DNA from: JAIVJZ01 sp035645695
Lineage (GTDB): Bacteria; Acidobacteriota; Blastocatellia; Pyrinomonadales; Pyrinomonadaceae
Assembly (NCBI GenBank): GCA_035645695.1
Contig: DASQMC010000027.1
Location: forward strand, 62,001-126,000
Length of the DNA stretch: 64,000 nt
Direction of reading: 5' to 3'
Shown in pieces: positions 1 to 8,017 of this stretch. Each line of letters starts with the position of its first letter. Within the stretch, counting starts at the first letter, position 1. The notes under the pieces were generated by a model, which was not told where the DNA came from, searched no databases, and saw nothing but the letters and a program-made list of their open reading frames with translations. The position numbers and the translations under genes are program-made.

Positions 1-147
1 GGACGCGCGCAAACCGCGGACGAGCGAGTGGCGACGACGCGCGGCCTCGGCCTGGCGGCGGGCGCGCCCACGCCTTCCGTCATCCGCATGACTGCCTCTC
101 CGAATTCAAAAATGCTCGTCACGGCCATTGACCTGATTCATAAGTAA
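1..147 (+). CDS. 3' end of an unidentified gene (partial)
   Basis: Frame 1 is open from the window edge to a TAA at 145-147 and would encode about 48 C-terminal residues ending in LVTAIDLIHK. Frames 2 and 3 also run some way but end earlier or have poorer codon composition. The third codon position is GC-rich at the start of the fragment, as in the neighbours. The stop lies 17 bases before the CHAT gene, so the two could share a transcript. I recognise no domain. The fragment may be chance. Confidence 0.4.
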   Translation, partial: GRAQTADERVATTRGLGLAAGAPTPSVIRMTASPNSKMLVTAIDLIHK

Positions 148-164
148 GCAGCACGGAGATCGAC

Positions 165-3062
165 ATGAAATCCCGGAACATTATCCTGTCGTGCCTTATG
201 GTTTGCGCGGTCGCCGCCTCGCCGCTCATTCCCGTCATTGCTTCTGCGGCGGCGGCGGGCGCTTCGATGCCTCCGGCTCAGGGCGTCGAGCAGCCGGGCG
301 CGGGCATGGATGCGTTGCGGCAGGGGCGCAGGCTGTTGAAACAGGGCAGGGCGGATCAGGCTCTCCCGCTGTTGGAATCCGCGTTGAGGAGTTTCAACGC
401 GTCGGGCGCGACACGCGGCCAAGCCGCGACGCACGACGCGCTCGGCGATCTCTATGCGCGGCAGGGACAGCACCGCACCGCCCTGACGAACTACCAGAAG
501 GCTCACGAGTTGTTTCAAGCGGCGGGCAACAGGCCGGGGTCGATCATCGCCAAACGCATCGTCGGCATCGGCGACGAGGACTTCAACGCCAACCTGATGC
601 TCGCCAAGATCGGCGAGGCTCATTACCGCGCGGGCAACATCGCGGAGTCCGGCGCGGCATACGGACGTATGCGCGTGACGAAGCCGGATACGGGCGCGCT
701 CAGCGTGGCGAAGAAGGGGGGCGGCCTGTTCGGCGGCCTCACCGGACTCGGCCGCAGCGTCGCGCGCGGCGAGGTGTCCGTCTCCACGGGCGCGAGCGCG
801 GTCGGCACGATCAGCCAGGTGCAGCAGACCTTTGAACTCTACCGCCAGAGCATCCTCTACGCCACCAACGAACTCGGACTCGGCCGCGTCAACTACTACA
901 ACGACGAGTTGGCCGACGCGCGCAAACATTTCGCCAACGCGCTCGATGCGACGAGCAGCGCCATCCCTCTCATCGGCAAGATCGGGCAGATGCGCCGGTT
1001 CCGCGTGGCCGCCAACACGAGTCTCGGCGACGTTGCGCTCCGGCAGGGCAACATCAAAGACGCGCTCAAGTTTTACACCGATGCGACCAAAGGCGCGCAG
1101 GCCGACCGGCGTCCAGACCTCCAGTGGCCTGCGCAGCGCGGCGTCGGAAAAGCCAACCTCACGCTCGCCGCGCAAGCCGGAGACGCGGCGAAGCGCGCCA
1201 AAGCTTTGCAGGATGCCTTCACGGCCTATCGCGCGGCGTTGCAAACCATCGAGACCATCCGGCAAGGCTCGCTGCGCGCCGACGAAGCGCGCACGACTTT
1301 TCTCGCCTCCACCCGCGACGTGTTCGACGAGGCCTCGGGCGCGCTTGCGGCGGCCGCGCTCAATGCGGCCACGGACAAAAACGCTCCGCTCGCGGGCGAC
1401 GCGCTCACTTACGCGGCCGAGTCTTTCCGCATCGTCGAGCAGGGGCGCGCCCGCTCGCTCCTCGACATGCTGAGCGAAACCGGCGCGACCATCACCTCGG
1501 GCATCCCCGCCGAACTCCTCCGGCGCAAGCAGGAAAACCTCGAACGCCAGCAGGAGATCGCGCAGCAGATCACGGGCGTCAGCCTGACGGGCGAGCCGCC
1601 GAAGGAGGGCATCGAGAAACTGGAAGAACAACTGGAAGCGCTCTCCACCGAATACGACAGCCTCGAAAATCAGATCAGGGCGGCCAGCCCGCGCTACGGC
1701 GCGCTCACTTCCGCGCAACCCCTGACGCTCGCAGAGGTGCAGCAGAAGGTCTTGGACGCCGACACGGTGCTGCTCGAATACAGTCTCGGCCGCGAGCAGT
1801 CGTACCTGTGGGCGGTGACGACGAGGAGCGTCTCCCTGCACGGGTTGCCCGCGCGCGACAAACTCGACGCGCTCGCCATGAACCTGCGCGACCGGATCGT
1901 GCCGCAGAGTTTGCGCCGCGCGCTGCTCGACGCGGGCGGCCAGACGCGCGGCCTGTTAGAGGAGCGCGGGCTGGCCTTATCCAACAACGCGACGACCGCC
2001 AACGTCGCCGCCTTCGCCGAAACTTCCAACGCGCTTTACCAGAGCGCGGTCGCGCCCGCCGCCTCGCTCGTCGCGGGCAAGCGCCTGCTCGTCGTCGCCG
2101 ACGGCGCGCTCAACTACGTCCCGTTCGAGTCGCTCGTAACGGCCACGGGCGGCGGGGGCGACTATTCCACGCTGCCTTACCTCGTCAAAACCAACGAAGT
2201 GGCTTACGCGCCGTCGGCGTCGGTCGTGGCAGGGATCAGGCAACAGGCGGCGGGCGCGCTCGCAGCCGGGGCGGACTCGCGCGGCCTGCTTCTCGTCGCC
2301 GATCCGATTTTCGACGCGGCAGACCCGCGCGCGAAAATCTTGCAGGGCGTCGGTGCTAACGCTTCCGTGGAACAGTCGGGCGAGATGCTGGCCGTGAGCA
2401 GCGCGGTCGCGGACTTGTCGGGCACGTCGAACTCGGCCGCCGTCGGCAGCAGCGGCAGCAGCGGCGGCGGCAACGTCAAACTCGCGCGCCTGAACGGTAC
2501 GCGCGCTGAGGCGCAACAGATCGCCGCCTTCGCACGCGCGTCCGGCCTCGCGCCCGACATCTGGCTCGACCTCGACGCCAGCGAAAGCAAAGTGAAGACG
2601 ACTGATGTGAGCAAGTACCGCATCGTGCACGTCGCCACGCACGGCATCTTGAACACGGAACGCCCACAGTTCACGGGCGTCGTCCTCTCGCTCGTCGGCA
2701 ACCGCTCCGGCGACGGCTTCCTGCGCACCGACGAAATCTTCAACCTGCGGCTCGGCTCGCCGCTCGTGATGCTGTCGGCCTGCGAGACGGGACTCGGGCG
2801 CGAGCGCAGGGGCGAGGGCGTCATCGGTTTAACGCGCGCCTTCATGTACGCGGGCGCTCCCACCGTCGGCGTCAGTTTGTGGTCGGTCTCGGACAAATCG
2901 ACGGCCGATCTGATGACCGACTTTTACAAGCGTCTGCTGACCAGGCAGTCGCCCGCGCCCTCATCCTCGATGCGCGCGGCGCAACTCGCCATGATCGAGG
3001 GAAAGAAATACAGCGCGCCGTTCTACTGGGCGCCCTTCATCCTCGTCGGCGATTGGCGTTGA
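165..3062 (+). CDS. Secreted TPR-CHAT domain protein (caspase-like)
   Basis: 965 residues. An N-terminal hydrophobic segment (about residues 5-30) followed by an Ala-rich cleavage region looks like a signal peptide. TPR-like helical repeats occupy about 45-130 and 215-330, and a charged coiled coil about 450-505. The C-terminal third (about 625-965) is a CHAT domain, a caspase-HetF-like cysteine peptidase fold. The expected dyad is visible: His826 in VATHG and Cys873 in LSACETG. A Ser/Gly-rich linker interrupts the domain near residues 750-770. Bacterial CHAT proteins with TPRs are usually inferred proteases or signalling scaffolds whose substrates are encoded nearby, but no clear substrate is seen here. 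The ATG has a GGAG about 7 bases upstream. The CHAT assignment is firm; substrate and role are unknown. Confidence 0.93.
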   Translation: MKSRNIILSCLMVCAVAASPLIPVIASAAAAGASMPPAQGVEQPGAGMDALRQGRRLLKQGRADQALPLLESALRSFNASGATRGQAATHDALGDLYARQGQHRTALTNYQKAHELFQAAGNRPGSIIAKRIVGIGDEDFNANLMLAKIGEAHYRAGNIAESGAAYGRMRVTKPDTGALSVAKKGGGLFGGLTGLGRSVARGEVSVSTGASAVGTISQVQQTFELYRQSILYATNELGLGRVNYYNDELADARKHFANALDATSSAIPLIGKIGQMRRFRVAANTSLGDVALRQGNIKDALKFYTDATKGAQADRRPDLQWPAQRGVGKANLTLAAQAGDAAKRAKALQDAFTAYRAALQTIETIRQGSLRADEARTTFLASTRDVFDEASGALAAAALNAATDKNAPLAGDALTYAAESFRIVEQGRARSLLDMLSETGATITSGIPAELLRRKQENLERQQEIAQQITGVSLTGEPPKEGIEKLEEQLEALSTEYDSLENQIRAASPRYGALTSAQPLTLAEVQQKVLDADTVLLEYSLGREQSYLWAVTTRSVSLHGLPARDKLDALAMNLRDRIVPQSLRRALLDAGGQTRGLLEERGLALSNNATTANVAAFAETSNALYQSAVAPAASLVAGKRLLVVADGALNYVPFESLVTATGGGGDYSTLPYLVKTNEVAYAPSASVVAGIRQQAAGALAAGADSRGLLLVADPIFDAADPRAKILQGVGANASVEQSGEMLAVSSAVADLSGTSNSAAVGSSGSSGGGNVKLARLNGTRAEAQQIAAFARASGLAPDIWLDLDASESKVKTTDVSKYRIVHVATHGILNTERPQFTGVVLSLVGNRSGDGFLRTDEIFNLRLGSPLVMLSACETGLGRERRGEGVIGLTRAFMYAGAPTVGVSLWSVSDKSTADLMTDFYKRLLTRQSPAPSSSMRAAQLAMIEGKKYSAPFYWAPFILVGDWR

Positions 3063-3085
3063 GATAGAGGCTGGTAGGCGTAAAA

Positions 3086-3139
3086 GTGACATGAGAAGGC
3101 CGCGTGCGGGAATTCCCGCACGCGGCTTTCTCATGTCAC
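3086..3139. repeat. Long perfect intergenic palindrome
   Basis: A near-perfect inverted repeat centred on GGGAATTCCC, with arms reading GTGACATGAGAA outward. It lies 24 bases after the CHAT stop. No T-run follows on the plus strand, so it is either a poor intrinsic terminator or an RNA stability hairpin. Confidence 0.85.
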
Positions 3140-3276
3140 AAGGCGGTCGGCGGTCGGGTTGTTGTACGTGCGGCGCAGGTGCGTTAATATCAAGCGCGTT
3201 CCCCACGAGAGCAAAGCTAAATATCTTTATGTGGAAAAAGGTGCGCCGATTTCTGACTGGCGGAGGCTATTTTAAA

Positions 3277-3639
3277 ATGTCGGAGACTTCAGAAACACAG
3301 ACGAACTTCACACCCGTGACGGACGCGGGGGCGTTGGACGAACTCGTGGCGCGCTCGCACGATGCGCCCGTCGTCCTCTTTAAACACAGCACGACGTGCC
3401 CCATCAGCGCACGCGCGCACGGCCAGATGTCGAAGTTGGCCGCCGACATGCCGGATCAGATTTCGCTCGTCGTCGTGCAAAGCGCGCGCGAACTTTCGCG
3501 CCGCGTGGCCGAGCAGACGGGCGTCCGCCACGAATCGCCGCAGGCGATTATCCTGCGCAACGGTCAGGCCGTCTGGACGGCCTCCCACTTCGACATCACG
3601 GCCGAGGCCGTGGCACAGGCCGTGCGCGACAACAAGTAG
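3277..3639 (+). CDS. YtxJ-like monothiol bacilliredoxin
   Basis: 120 residues with a thioredoxin-like fold. The motif FKHSTTCPIS (Cys41) is the signature of YtxJ/BrxC, the monothiol bacilliredoxin that removes bacillithiol from proteins in Firmicutes. The ATG at 3277 is chosen because GGAGG lies ten bases upstream. Upstream in-frame starts exist, but their translation would run through the palindrome. The gene follows the CHAT gene on the same strand. If the family role holds, the cell makes bacillithiol or a related low-molecular-weight thiol, but no biosynthesis gene is present in the window. Length matches the family. Confidence 0.88.
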   Translation: MSETSETQTNFTPVTDAGALDELVARSHDAPVVLFKHSTTCPISARAHGQMSKLAADMPDQISLVVVQSARELSRRVAEQTGVRHESPQAIILRNGQAVWTASHFDITAEAVAQAVRDNK

Positions 3640-3699
3640 AGTGATGTGTGACGGGTCTAAAATTCCTCTCACTCGTCACGCGTTACTCATCAATTGCTT

Positions 3700-4041
3700 A
3701 TGAACGAGATGATGCGAAGGCGCGGGCCTGCCATTGAGCCGCACGAGATCGTACAGGAGGGCAAGGCGGGGCTGCGCTTGAAGTGGGGCGATGGCCGCGT
3801 GTGCGTTTACGGTGCGGCGGCGCTCAGGCGCGTCTGCCCTTGTGCGCGATGCGTGAACGAAATGACGGGGCAACGGATGCTCGACCCGGGCACCGTCCCT
3901 GACGATCTCGCTATCGAGAGCCTTGAAATTGTCGGCCGCTACGCGCTCACCTTTCGCTGGAGCGACGGCCACCAGACGGGCATCTACAGCTTTCGCCTTC
4001 TGCGCGAACTGTGCGAACAGAACGAGGAAGGTAAATCGTGA
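3700..4041 (+). CDS. DUF971 domain protein
   Basis: 113 residues covering essentially one DUF971 domain (also called the gamma-butyrobetaine hydroxylase-like N-terminal domain). The visible pattern is LRLKWGDGR near the start, a Cys cluster CPCARC at about 45-50, and YALTFRWSDGHQTGIYSF at about 85-100. Such domains often occur beside Fe-S carrier proteins of the Mrp/ApbC type and are thought to bind metal or clusters, but no such partner is adjacent. A TTG six bases earlier is a weaker start. The stop codon lies inside the following heptamer hairpin, so the last codons are part of the repeat. Confidence 0.85.
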   Translation: MNEMMRRRGPAIEPHEIVQEGKAGLRLKWGDGRVCVYGAAALRRVCPCARCVNEMTGQRMLDPGTVPDDLAIESLEIVGRYALTFRWSDGHQTGIYSFRLLRELCEQNEEGKS

Positions 4042-4108
4042 ATCGTGAATCGTGAATAGAAGCAGACAGTTTTTCTATTCACGATTTACGATTCACGATT
4101 CACGATTT
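4033..4108. repeat. Heptamer-armed inverted repeat (unit TCGTGAA)
   Basis: The left arm has three units of TCGTGAA. The right arm is its reverse complement with four units, one of them the variant TCGTAAA. Both arms end in TAGAA next to an 11-base loop. The repeat contains the stop codon of the upstream gene and ends one base before the ATG of the response regulator, so it fills the entire gap. Confidence 0.95.
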
Positions 4109-4507
4109 ATGACTGAAGCGAAGAAAATTCTGGTGGCGGAAGACGACGAGGTTGCGCGGCAGTTGTTGTGCATGACGTTGGAGCGGCAGGGCTTTGAGGT
4201 GTTGACCGCCGAAGACGGGTTGAAGGCTTACGAACTGGCCTTGAGTTTGCGCCCCGATCTGATCATTACGGACGTTTCGATGCCGGGGGCGGACGGCGCG
4301 CATCTCGTCCGGCGCGTGCGCGATACGGGCGAGATCGCATCGACGCCCATCATCGTCACGACCGGGTTTGGCACGGGCAGCGCGACGTTTACGCTCACCC
4401 TCGGCGCGGACGCTTATGAGCCGAAGCCCGTTAACCCTGGGAGTCTGGTGGAGACGGTGCGGCGGTTGCTGTCGGAGGGGCGCGGCAATTCGGCGACGGA
4501 TGTTTAG
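4109..4507 (+). CDS. Single-domain response regulator (CheY-like)
   Basis: 132 residues, a receiver domain without an output domain. The acidic pocket is E11-D12-D13, the phospho-acceptor is Asp55 in ITDVSMPG, the switch Thr is at about 84-85 and the conserved Lys is Lys106 in YEPKPV. It probably relays phosphate or binds a partner. No cognate kinase is adjacent; a degenerate kinase lies near 45 kb. The start is unusual: the ATG immediately follows the inverted repeat, so no Shine-Dalgarno sequence is available unless the hairpin remodels the leader. An upstream in-frame start would translate the repeat itself and is rejected. Confidence 0.9.
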   Translation: MTEAKKILVAEDDEVARQLLCMTLERQGFEVLTAEDGLKAYELALSLRPDLIITDVSMPGADGAHLVRRVRDTGEIASTPIIVTTGFGTGSATFTLTLGADAYEPKPVNPGSLVETVRRLLSEGRGNSATDV

Positions 4508-4521
4508 AACCGGGGGGCAAG

Positions 4522-4842
4522 ATGCAGGAAGCAATCGGATGGATCAGTTCGTTGATACTCGTATTAACCATCGGCAAGCAGGTTTTCAAACAGTGGAAGG
4601 AAGGATCGAGCGAAAACGTCTCGAAGTGGCTCTTCATCGGGCAACTGGCCGCATCAATCGGCTTCACGATTTACAGTTGGATGGTCGGCAACTGGGTCTT
4701 CGTCGTCACGAACGCGATCATGCTGGTGAACGCGCTGGCCGGTCTCTTCATCGTGCTGCATCACCGGCGGCGCGAACGGCGCGAGCAGGGAACGAAGCGG
4801 CCGGGCGAGTCGGCCGGGGAACTCACGGCTGAGCGCACTTGA
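4522..4842 (+). CDS. SemiSWEET/PQ-loop-like small membrane protein
   Basis: 106 residues with three predicted membrane helices (about 4-20, 35-54, 58-78), followed by a highly charged Arg/Glu-rich cytoplasmic tail. The segment between helices 1 and 2 (IGKQVFKQWKEGSSENVS) has the layout of a PQ-loop repeat as in bacterial SemiSWEETs, which work as dimers in sugar transport. The strict PQ dipeptide is absent, so substrate is open. It lies 14 bases after the response regulator and is probably cotranscribed with it. Confidence 0.7.
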   Translation: MQEAIGWISSLILVLTIGKQVFKQWKEGSSENVSKWLFIGQLAASIGFTIYSWMVGNWVFVVTNAIMLVNALAGLFIVLHHRRRERREQGTKRPGESAGELTAERT

Positions 4843-4874
4843 GTTAGCTTCGACGTTAGCGGTATTTTTAACTT

Positions 4875-5141
4875 ATGAACGAAAGAGATTTTTTTAACGA
4901 GCAGCAAGAGGCGAAACGCGCCACCTACAGTTGCCCGCATTGCCGCGAGCGCGCCGACTACGAGGTGCGCTGGCTCAGGCGCACGAAGAAGAAGGACTTG
5001 CCGCGCGGCGCGAGCGAACAGGATCGCGCGCGGTTTCGCAATTCGCGCGACTACATGGTGCGCGTGGACGACGTGCTCGATTGCCCGCGCTGCCGCCGTC
5101 GTTTCGACATCCCGAACGCGCAGTCGGTCGTGTTCATCTAG
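4875..5141 (+). CDS. Small double-CxxC zinc-ribbon-like protein
   Basis: 88 residues. Two CxxC knuckles, CPHC near residue 19 and CPRC near residue 73, are separated by a charged helical insert rich in Arg and Lys. Four cysteines in this arrangement normally bind one zinc. No catalytic motif is visible and I do not recognise a named family. It is the third gene of a short same-strand run. Role unknown; nucleic-acid or protein binding is possible. Confidence 0.7.
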   Translation: MNERDFFNEQQEAKRATYSCPHCRERADYEVRWLRRTKKKDLPRGASEQDRARFRNSRDYMVRVDDVLDCPRCRRRFDIPNAQSVVFI

Positions 5142-5200
5142 CGCGCCGGACGCGAGCGGCAGTCGCTCCCGGCTCCATCCCTGCACGAGGAGAGAAGAAA

Positions 5201-5428
5201 ATGGAAGAGTTGATCAAGCAAGTAACGGAGAGAAGCGGCATCACCGAAGCACAGGCGCGCACGGCGATAGACACCGTGATGGGCTACATGCGCGACAAAC
5301 TGCCCGCCTCGATCTCAGGCACGATTGACGGCGCGCTCGGAGGCGGCGCGAACGTCGCGGGCGGCGTCGCCGACACGGCGCAGAACGTGCTCGGCGGCAT
5401 CGGCGGCATGTTCGGTAAGAAAGACTAG
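5201..5428 (+). CDS. Small DUF2267-like protein
   Basis: 75 residues. The N-terminal half (LIKQVTERSGITEAQARTAI) resembles the repeat unit of DUF2267 proteins. The C-terminal half is Gly/Ala-rich and ends in GMFGKKD, common in small stress-associated proteins of this kind. The ATG is preceded by GAGGAGAG, a good ribosome binding site, which favours it over longer readings. An intrinsic terminator lies about 100 bases downstream. No function is established. Confidence 0.7.
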   Translation: MEELIKQVTERSGITEAQARTAIDTVMGYMRDKLPASISGTIDGALGGGANVAGGVADTAQNVLGGIGGMFGKKD

Positions 5429-5531
5429 CAAGCGCGGCGGGCTGCATGTGCGCCATGCCGCCTTGCCGCCCGCCTTCGAGCCGGCGGTGTAACTCTAAGG
5501 CCGCCCACCCCGTTGCGCCCGAAGTTCAAGG

Positions 5532-5577
5532 CCGCGAAGGCCGCGAAAGGTGATAACTCCCTTCGCGGCCTTCGCGG
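5532..5577 (+). terminator. Hairpin terminator after the DUF2267-like gene
   Basis: A perfect 16-bp stem built from two tandem CCGCGAAGG-type units, a loop of about 14 bases, then TTTCATTTTT. The rest of 5429-5924 shows no convincing gene. Confidence 0.75.
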
Positions 5578-5924
5578 TTTCATTTTTAGTCTGTTTGAAA
5601 ACGTATCAGAAAAAGGCGCAGATGGTGTGAGAGTGAACGATTGGGAAACTATGCCGCGCGCGGCCGGCATGATTGTCGAATTGTCACGGCAAAGTTGCGC
5701 GCGTGTGAATAGCATTTGAAAGGCGGCAAAAACGCGTTCGCCCTTTCGCTCGCATCATGGATTTGAAGGCTTAAGGCAAACTCTGAAACTTGTGGCCTTC
5801 GATTTGCTATATCTGTTAACGAGTTCCACGACGGCGCACTAACGTGAACTAATTGGAACTTTTTCGACGCCTCCAGCGTCTAAAGTGACGAAAGAAAAAA
5901 CAAGACAAGGCGGGTTAGGCAATC

Positions 5925-6164
5925 ATGACGACGACTAATAAATCCATCAAGATCATCAAACGCGGGGAACGCGCCGCTCTGGAAGCGGCAGCGGCCGACA
6001 TCGCGAACGCCGAACAAAAGAAGACGACCCACGAAGCCGCGCGCGACGTGGTGGCGACCGTGACCGAATGGGTCAACGAGTTCCAGCAGAAGCGCCGCAC
6101 CGAAACTTCGCAGGCGTTGAAGACCCTCTTCGGCGAGACGACGCCGCAGCCCAGCAAAGCGTAA
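5925..6164 (+). CDS. Hypothetical small helical protein
   Basis: 79 residues, strongly helical and charged: a Thr/Lys-rich start, an Ala-rich helix at about 17-35, and a second helix with VTEWVNEFQQKRR. No transmembrane segment, cysteine or catalytic motif. Its coding status rests on clear GC3 bias, an isolated position with its own terminator 27 bases downstream, and the absence of a competing frame. I do not recognise the family. Confidence 0.6.
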   Translation: MTTTNKSIKIIKRGERAALEAAAADIANAEQKKTTHEAARDVVATVTEWVNEFQQKRRTETSQALKTLFGETTPQPSKA

Positions 6165-6190
6165 CTTTCCGACAAACGAAGCAATTCTCT

Positions 6191-6227
6191 TGCGCCTTAT
6201 CGTTCTACTCAGGGACGATAAGGCGCA
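6191..6227 (+). terminator. Intrinsic terminator
   Basis: A 13-bp perfect stem (TGCGCCTTATCGT and its complement) with an 11-base loop, followed by CCTCTTTT. It closes the unit of the preceding small gene. Confidence 0.8.
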
Positions 6228-6389
6228 ACCTCTTTTCCGTCTCCCGCGCCCGCCGCGACGCCACCAAACGCCAACTCTCCAACCGCGCTCAAGTAAAGAC
6301 AAAGACAGACAAACCCGCGCGGGTGTTGACACGGAAGGCGAGCGCGCACAGCATCGCGCCACCTCCGAAAAAGAGGCTTGCCAAACAGT

Positions 6390-6566
6390 ATGTCTTCAAA
6401 CGCCAGGAAGCCGTCGAAGAGGCGGGGCGAACGCCCTCACGTCGCCGCGCCGCGCACGCTAGGCACGATGCTGGGTCACCCGCTCACACGCGCCAAACCG
6501 GAGGAACGCGCACACCCGGCCGGGCGCAAAGCCAAACACAAACGGCGTGCGGGACAGGACGGTTGA
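6390..6566 (+). CDS. Possible small basic protein
   Basis: 58 residues, very rich in Arg, Lys and Pro (about a third basic), starting MSSNARKPSKRRGERP. There is no strong ribosome binding site and neighbouring frames are also open, so this may be chance in GC-rich DNA. If real, it would be a nucleic-acid-binding type of peptide. The rest of 6228-6747 contains nothing else I can support. Confidence 0.25.
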   Translation: MSSNARKPSKRRGERPHVAAPRTLGTMLGHPLTRAKPEERAHPAGRKAKHKRRAGQDG

Positions 6567-6747
6567 CGGACGCTTCTGCCCCGCAAAAATTTTGCTTTTC
6601 AATCTCGCCGGTTCGTGCTTAATATAGCGCGCTCGTAGATTTTCCGTGTTTTTGTCGCCGCGTACCCGGCGCGCGTTTGCTCTCGCCGGGATGAGGCTAA
6701 TTTTCGCGCGGCGGCCGTTATACATTTTTTTGAGGAGGCTGATTTTA

Positions 6748-7032
6748 ATGACTTACGTTGTGTGCGAACCCTGCTTCGGTTGCCGTTATACGGACTGCGC
6801 GCTGGTCTGTCCCGTCGAGGCTTTTCATCTGGACGACGAGATGGCCGCGCTCGTGATCAACCCGGAGACCTGTATTGATTGCGATGCGTGCGTGCCGGAA
6901 TGCCCCGTCGAAGCCATCTTCGCCGAAGACAAAGTCCCTGCGGAGTGGGCGCACTATACCGAGATCAACGCCGACCGCTCGCTCAGAGCCGGTCTGCCCA
7001 TCCAGAGCGAAAAACTCGACGCCCTGTGCTGA
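6748..7032 (+). CDS. fdxA: Seven-iron ferredoxin (FdxA type)
   Basis: 94 residues. The cysteine pattern matches 3Fe-4S/4Fe-4S ferredoxins of the Azotobacter FdI class: Cys9, Cys17 and Cys52 for the three-iron cluster and Cys21, Cys42, Cys45 and Cys48 for the four-iron cluster. Cys6 and Cys12 are additional. The second motif reads CIDCDACVPECPVEAI. It is a low-potential electron carrier in the cytoplasm. The ATG is fixed by GAGGAGG nine bases upstream. It is transcribed alone with no obvious redox partner beside it. Confidence 0.92.
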   Translation: MTYVVCEPCFGCRYTDCALVCPVEAFHLDDEMAALVINPETCIDCDACVPECPVEAIFAEDKVPAEWAHYTEINADRSLRAGLPIQSEKLDALC

Positions 7033-7210
7033 TAAAAAAAAGCCCCGGCGGGATACGACGGCGGCCACCCGCTAAGGCGGCGCGTATGAGGCAGGAAAAA
7101 CAGCGCGCAAGTCTCTCAACTCGCGGAGAGGCTTGCGCTTCGCCGTCTCTGCTTCTTCGCCTTTGCGGCGGGCGAGGCGCGCGGACAGCGGGCGACGAGG
7201 GATTATTAGG

Positions 7211-7513
7211 ATGAGAAGAACCGTGAAGGGTTTGTTAGGCGGCCTGGCGCTGGCAGTCGGCGGAGCGGGCGCGGTGGCGTTGCTGCGGCGGCGCGAGGGT
7301 ACGCGGCGGGGAGCGAAAGGTCAGGAGCGCGGGCGTGGCCTCGACCGCTGGGCGCGGCCGGGCATGAGCGTCACCTTTCGCGGCGAATTGATGCCGGGTC
7401 GCCAGCGCGCCGAGCGTACGTTTTGCGTCGCGGAATTGTTGCCGAGCGGGCGCGTCCGGCTCGACGGCGTGGCGGGCGAACATACGGAAAGCGAATTCGA
7501 GGTCGCGCGCTAG
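7211..7513 (+). CDS. Hypothetical membrane-anchored small protein
   Basis: 100 residues. A single hydrophobic segment at about 8-26 is followed by an Arg-rich stretch and a soluble beta-rich domain of about 55 residues (SVTFRGELMPGRQRAERTF, then RVRLDGVAGEHTESEFEV). The Arg-rich flank predicts the C-terminus inside. No family recognised. It lies 52 bases before the TPR gene on the same strand. Confidence 0.55.
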   Translation: MRRTVKGLLGGLALAVGGAGAVALLRRREGTRRGAKGQERGRGLDRWARPGMSVTFRGELMPGRQRAERTFCVAELLPSGRVRLDGVAGEHTESEFEVAR

Positions 7514-7565
7514 AGGCAAGAAAAACGGCGCGGCTTCTGGTTGAAGCGGGAAGGATTGAACGAAA

Positions 7566-7910
7566 GTGTCACAGGATAGAATCGAAGCGTTCAAGGCGAT
7601 GGTTGCGGCGCAGCCGGAACAGGAAATGGTCTGGTACGGGCTAGCGAACGAGTACTCGAAACTGGAGCGTTGGGATGAGGCAGCGGACGCGCTCAGGCAA
7701 GTTCTGAAATTGAATGGCGAGTTTACGGCGGCGTATCAGTTGCTCGGCACGGCGTTGATTAATCAGGGTCTGCGCGAAGAGGCACGGCGCGCATGGACGG
7801 ACGGCATCGAGGTGGCGAACCGCACGGGCGCGTGGAAAGCGCGGCAGCACATGGAAGGTTTGTTGGCTAACTCGGAAGCGAAGGCGGGAGACGGGAAATT
7901 CTGCGAGTGA
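7566..7910 (+). CDS. Small TPR protein
   Basis: 114 residues with two to three tetratricopeptide repeats (about 17-50, 51-85), pattern W-x-x-LAxxY and ALxxxLxLN, suited to protein-protein contacts. It uses GTG as start, with a purine-rich GGAAGGA upstream. The stop codon sits in an 18-base tandem duplication, so the end of the gene has been copied into the intergenic region. No partner can be named from context. Confidence 0.8.
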   Translation: MSQDRIEAFKAMVAAQPEQEMVWYGLANEYSKLERWDEAADALRQVLKLNGEFTAAYQLLGTALINQGLREEARRAWTDGIEVANRTGAWKARQHMEGLLANSEAKAGDGKFCE

Positions 7911-7932
7911 CAGTAAATTCTGCGAGTGACAG
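7896..7932. repeat. 18-base direct duplication over a stop codon
   Basis: Two identical copies of AAATTCTGCGAGTGACAG separated by one T. The first copy carries the TGA stop of the TPR gene. Confidence 0.9.
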
Positions 7933-7967
7933 GATGAAGGATTACATTTCAACCCGCCGCGCGGGCG

Positions 7968-8001
7968 AGCCGCTTCTGAATCAGAGGCGGCTTTTGATTT
8001 T
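7968..8001. terminator. Hairpin between convergent genes
   Basis: AGCCGCTTCTGA pairs with TCAGAGGCGGCT (one G-T pair), followed by TTTGATTTTT. It terminates the TPR gene and may also serve the opposing operon. Confidence 0.75.
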
Positions 8002-8017
8002 TCGAAGCGCGGTTAAT

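Noticed and set aside
138..1841. 567-residue minus-strand frame opposite the CHAT gene
   Set aside because: Antisense shadow with no recognisable pattern.
3091..3276. N-terminal extension of the YtxJ-like protein
   Set aside because: It would translate the palindrome at 3086-3139; GGAGG points to the start at 3277.
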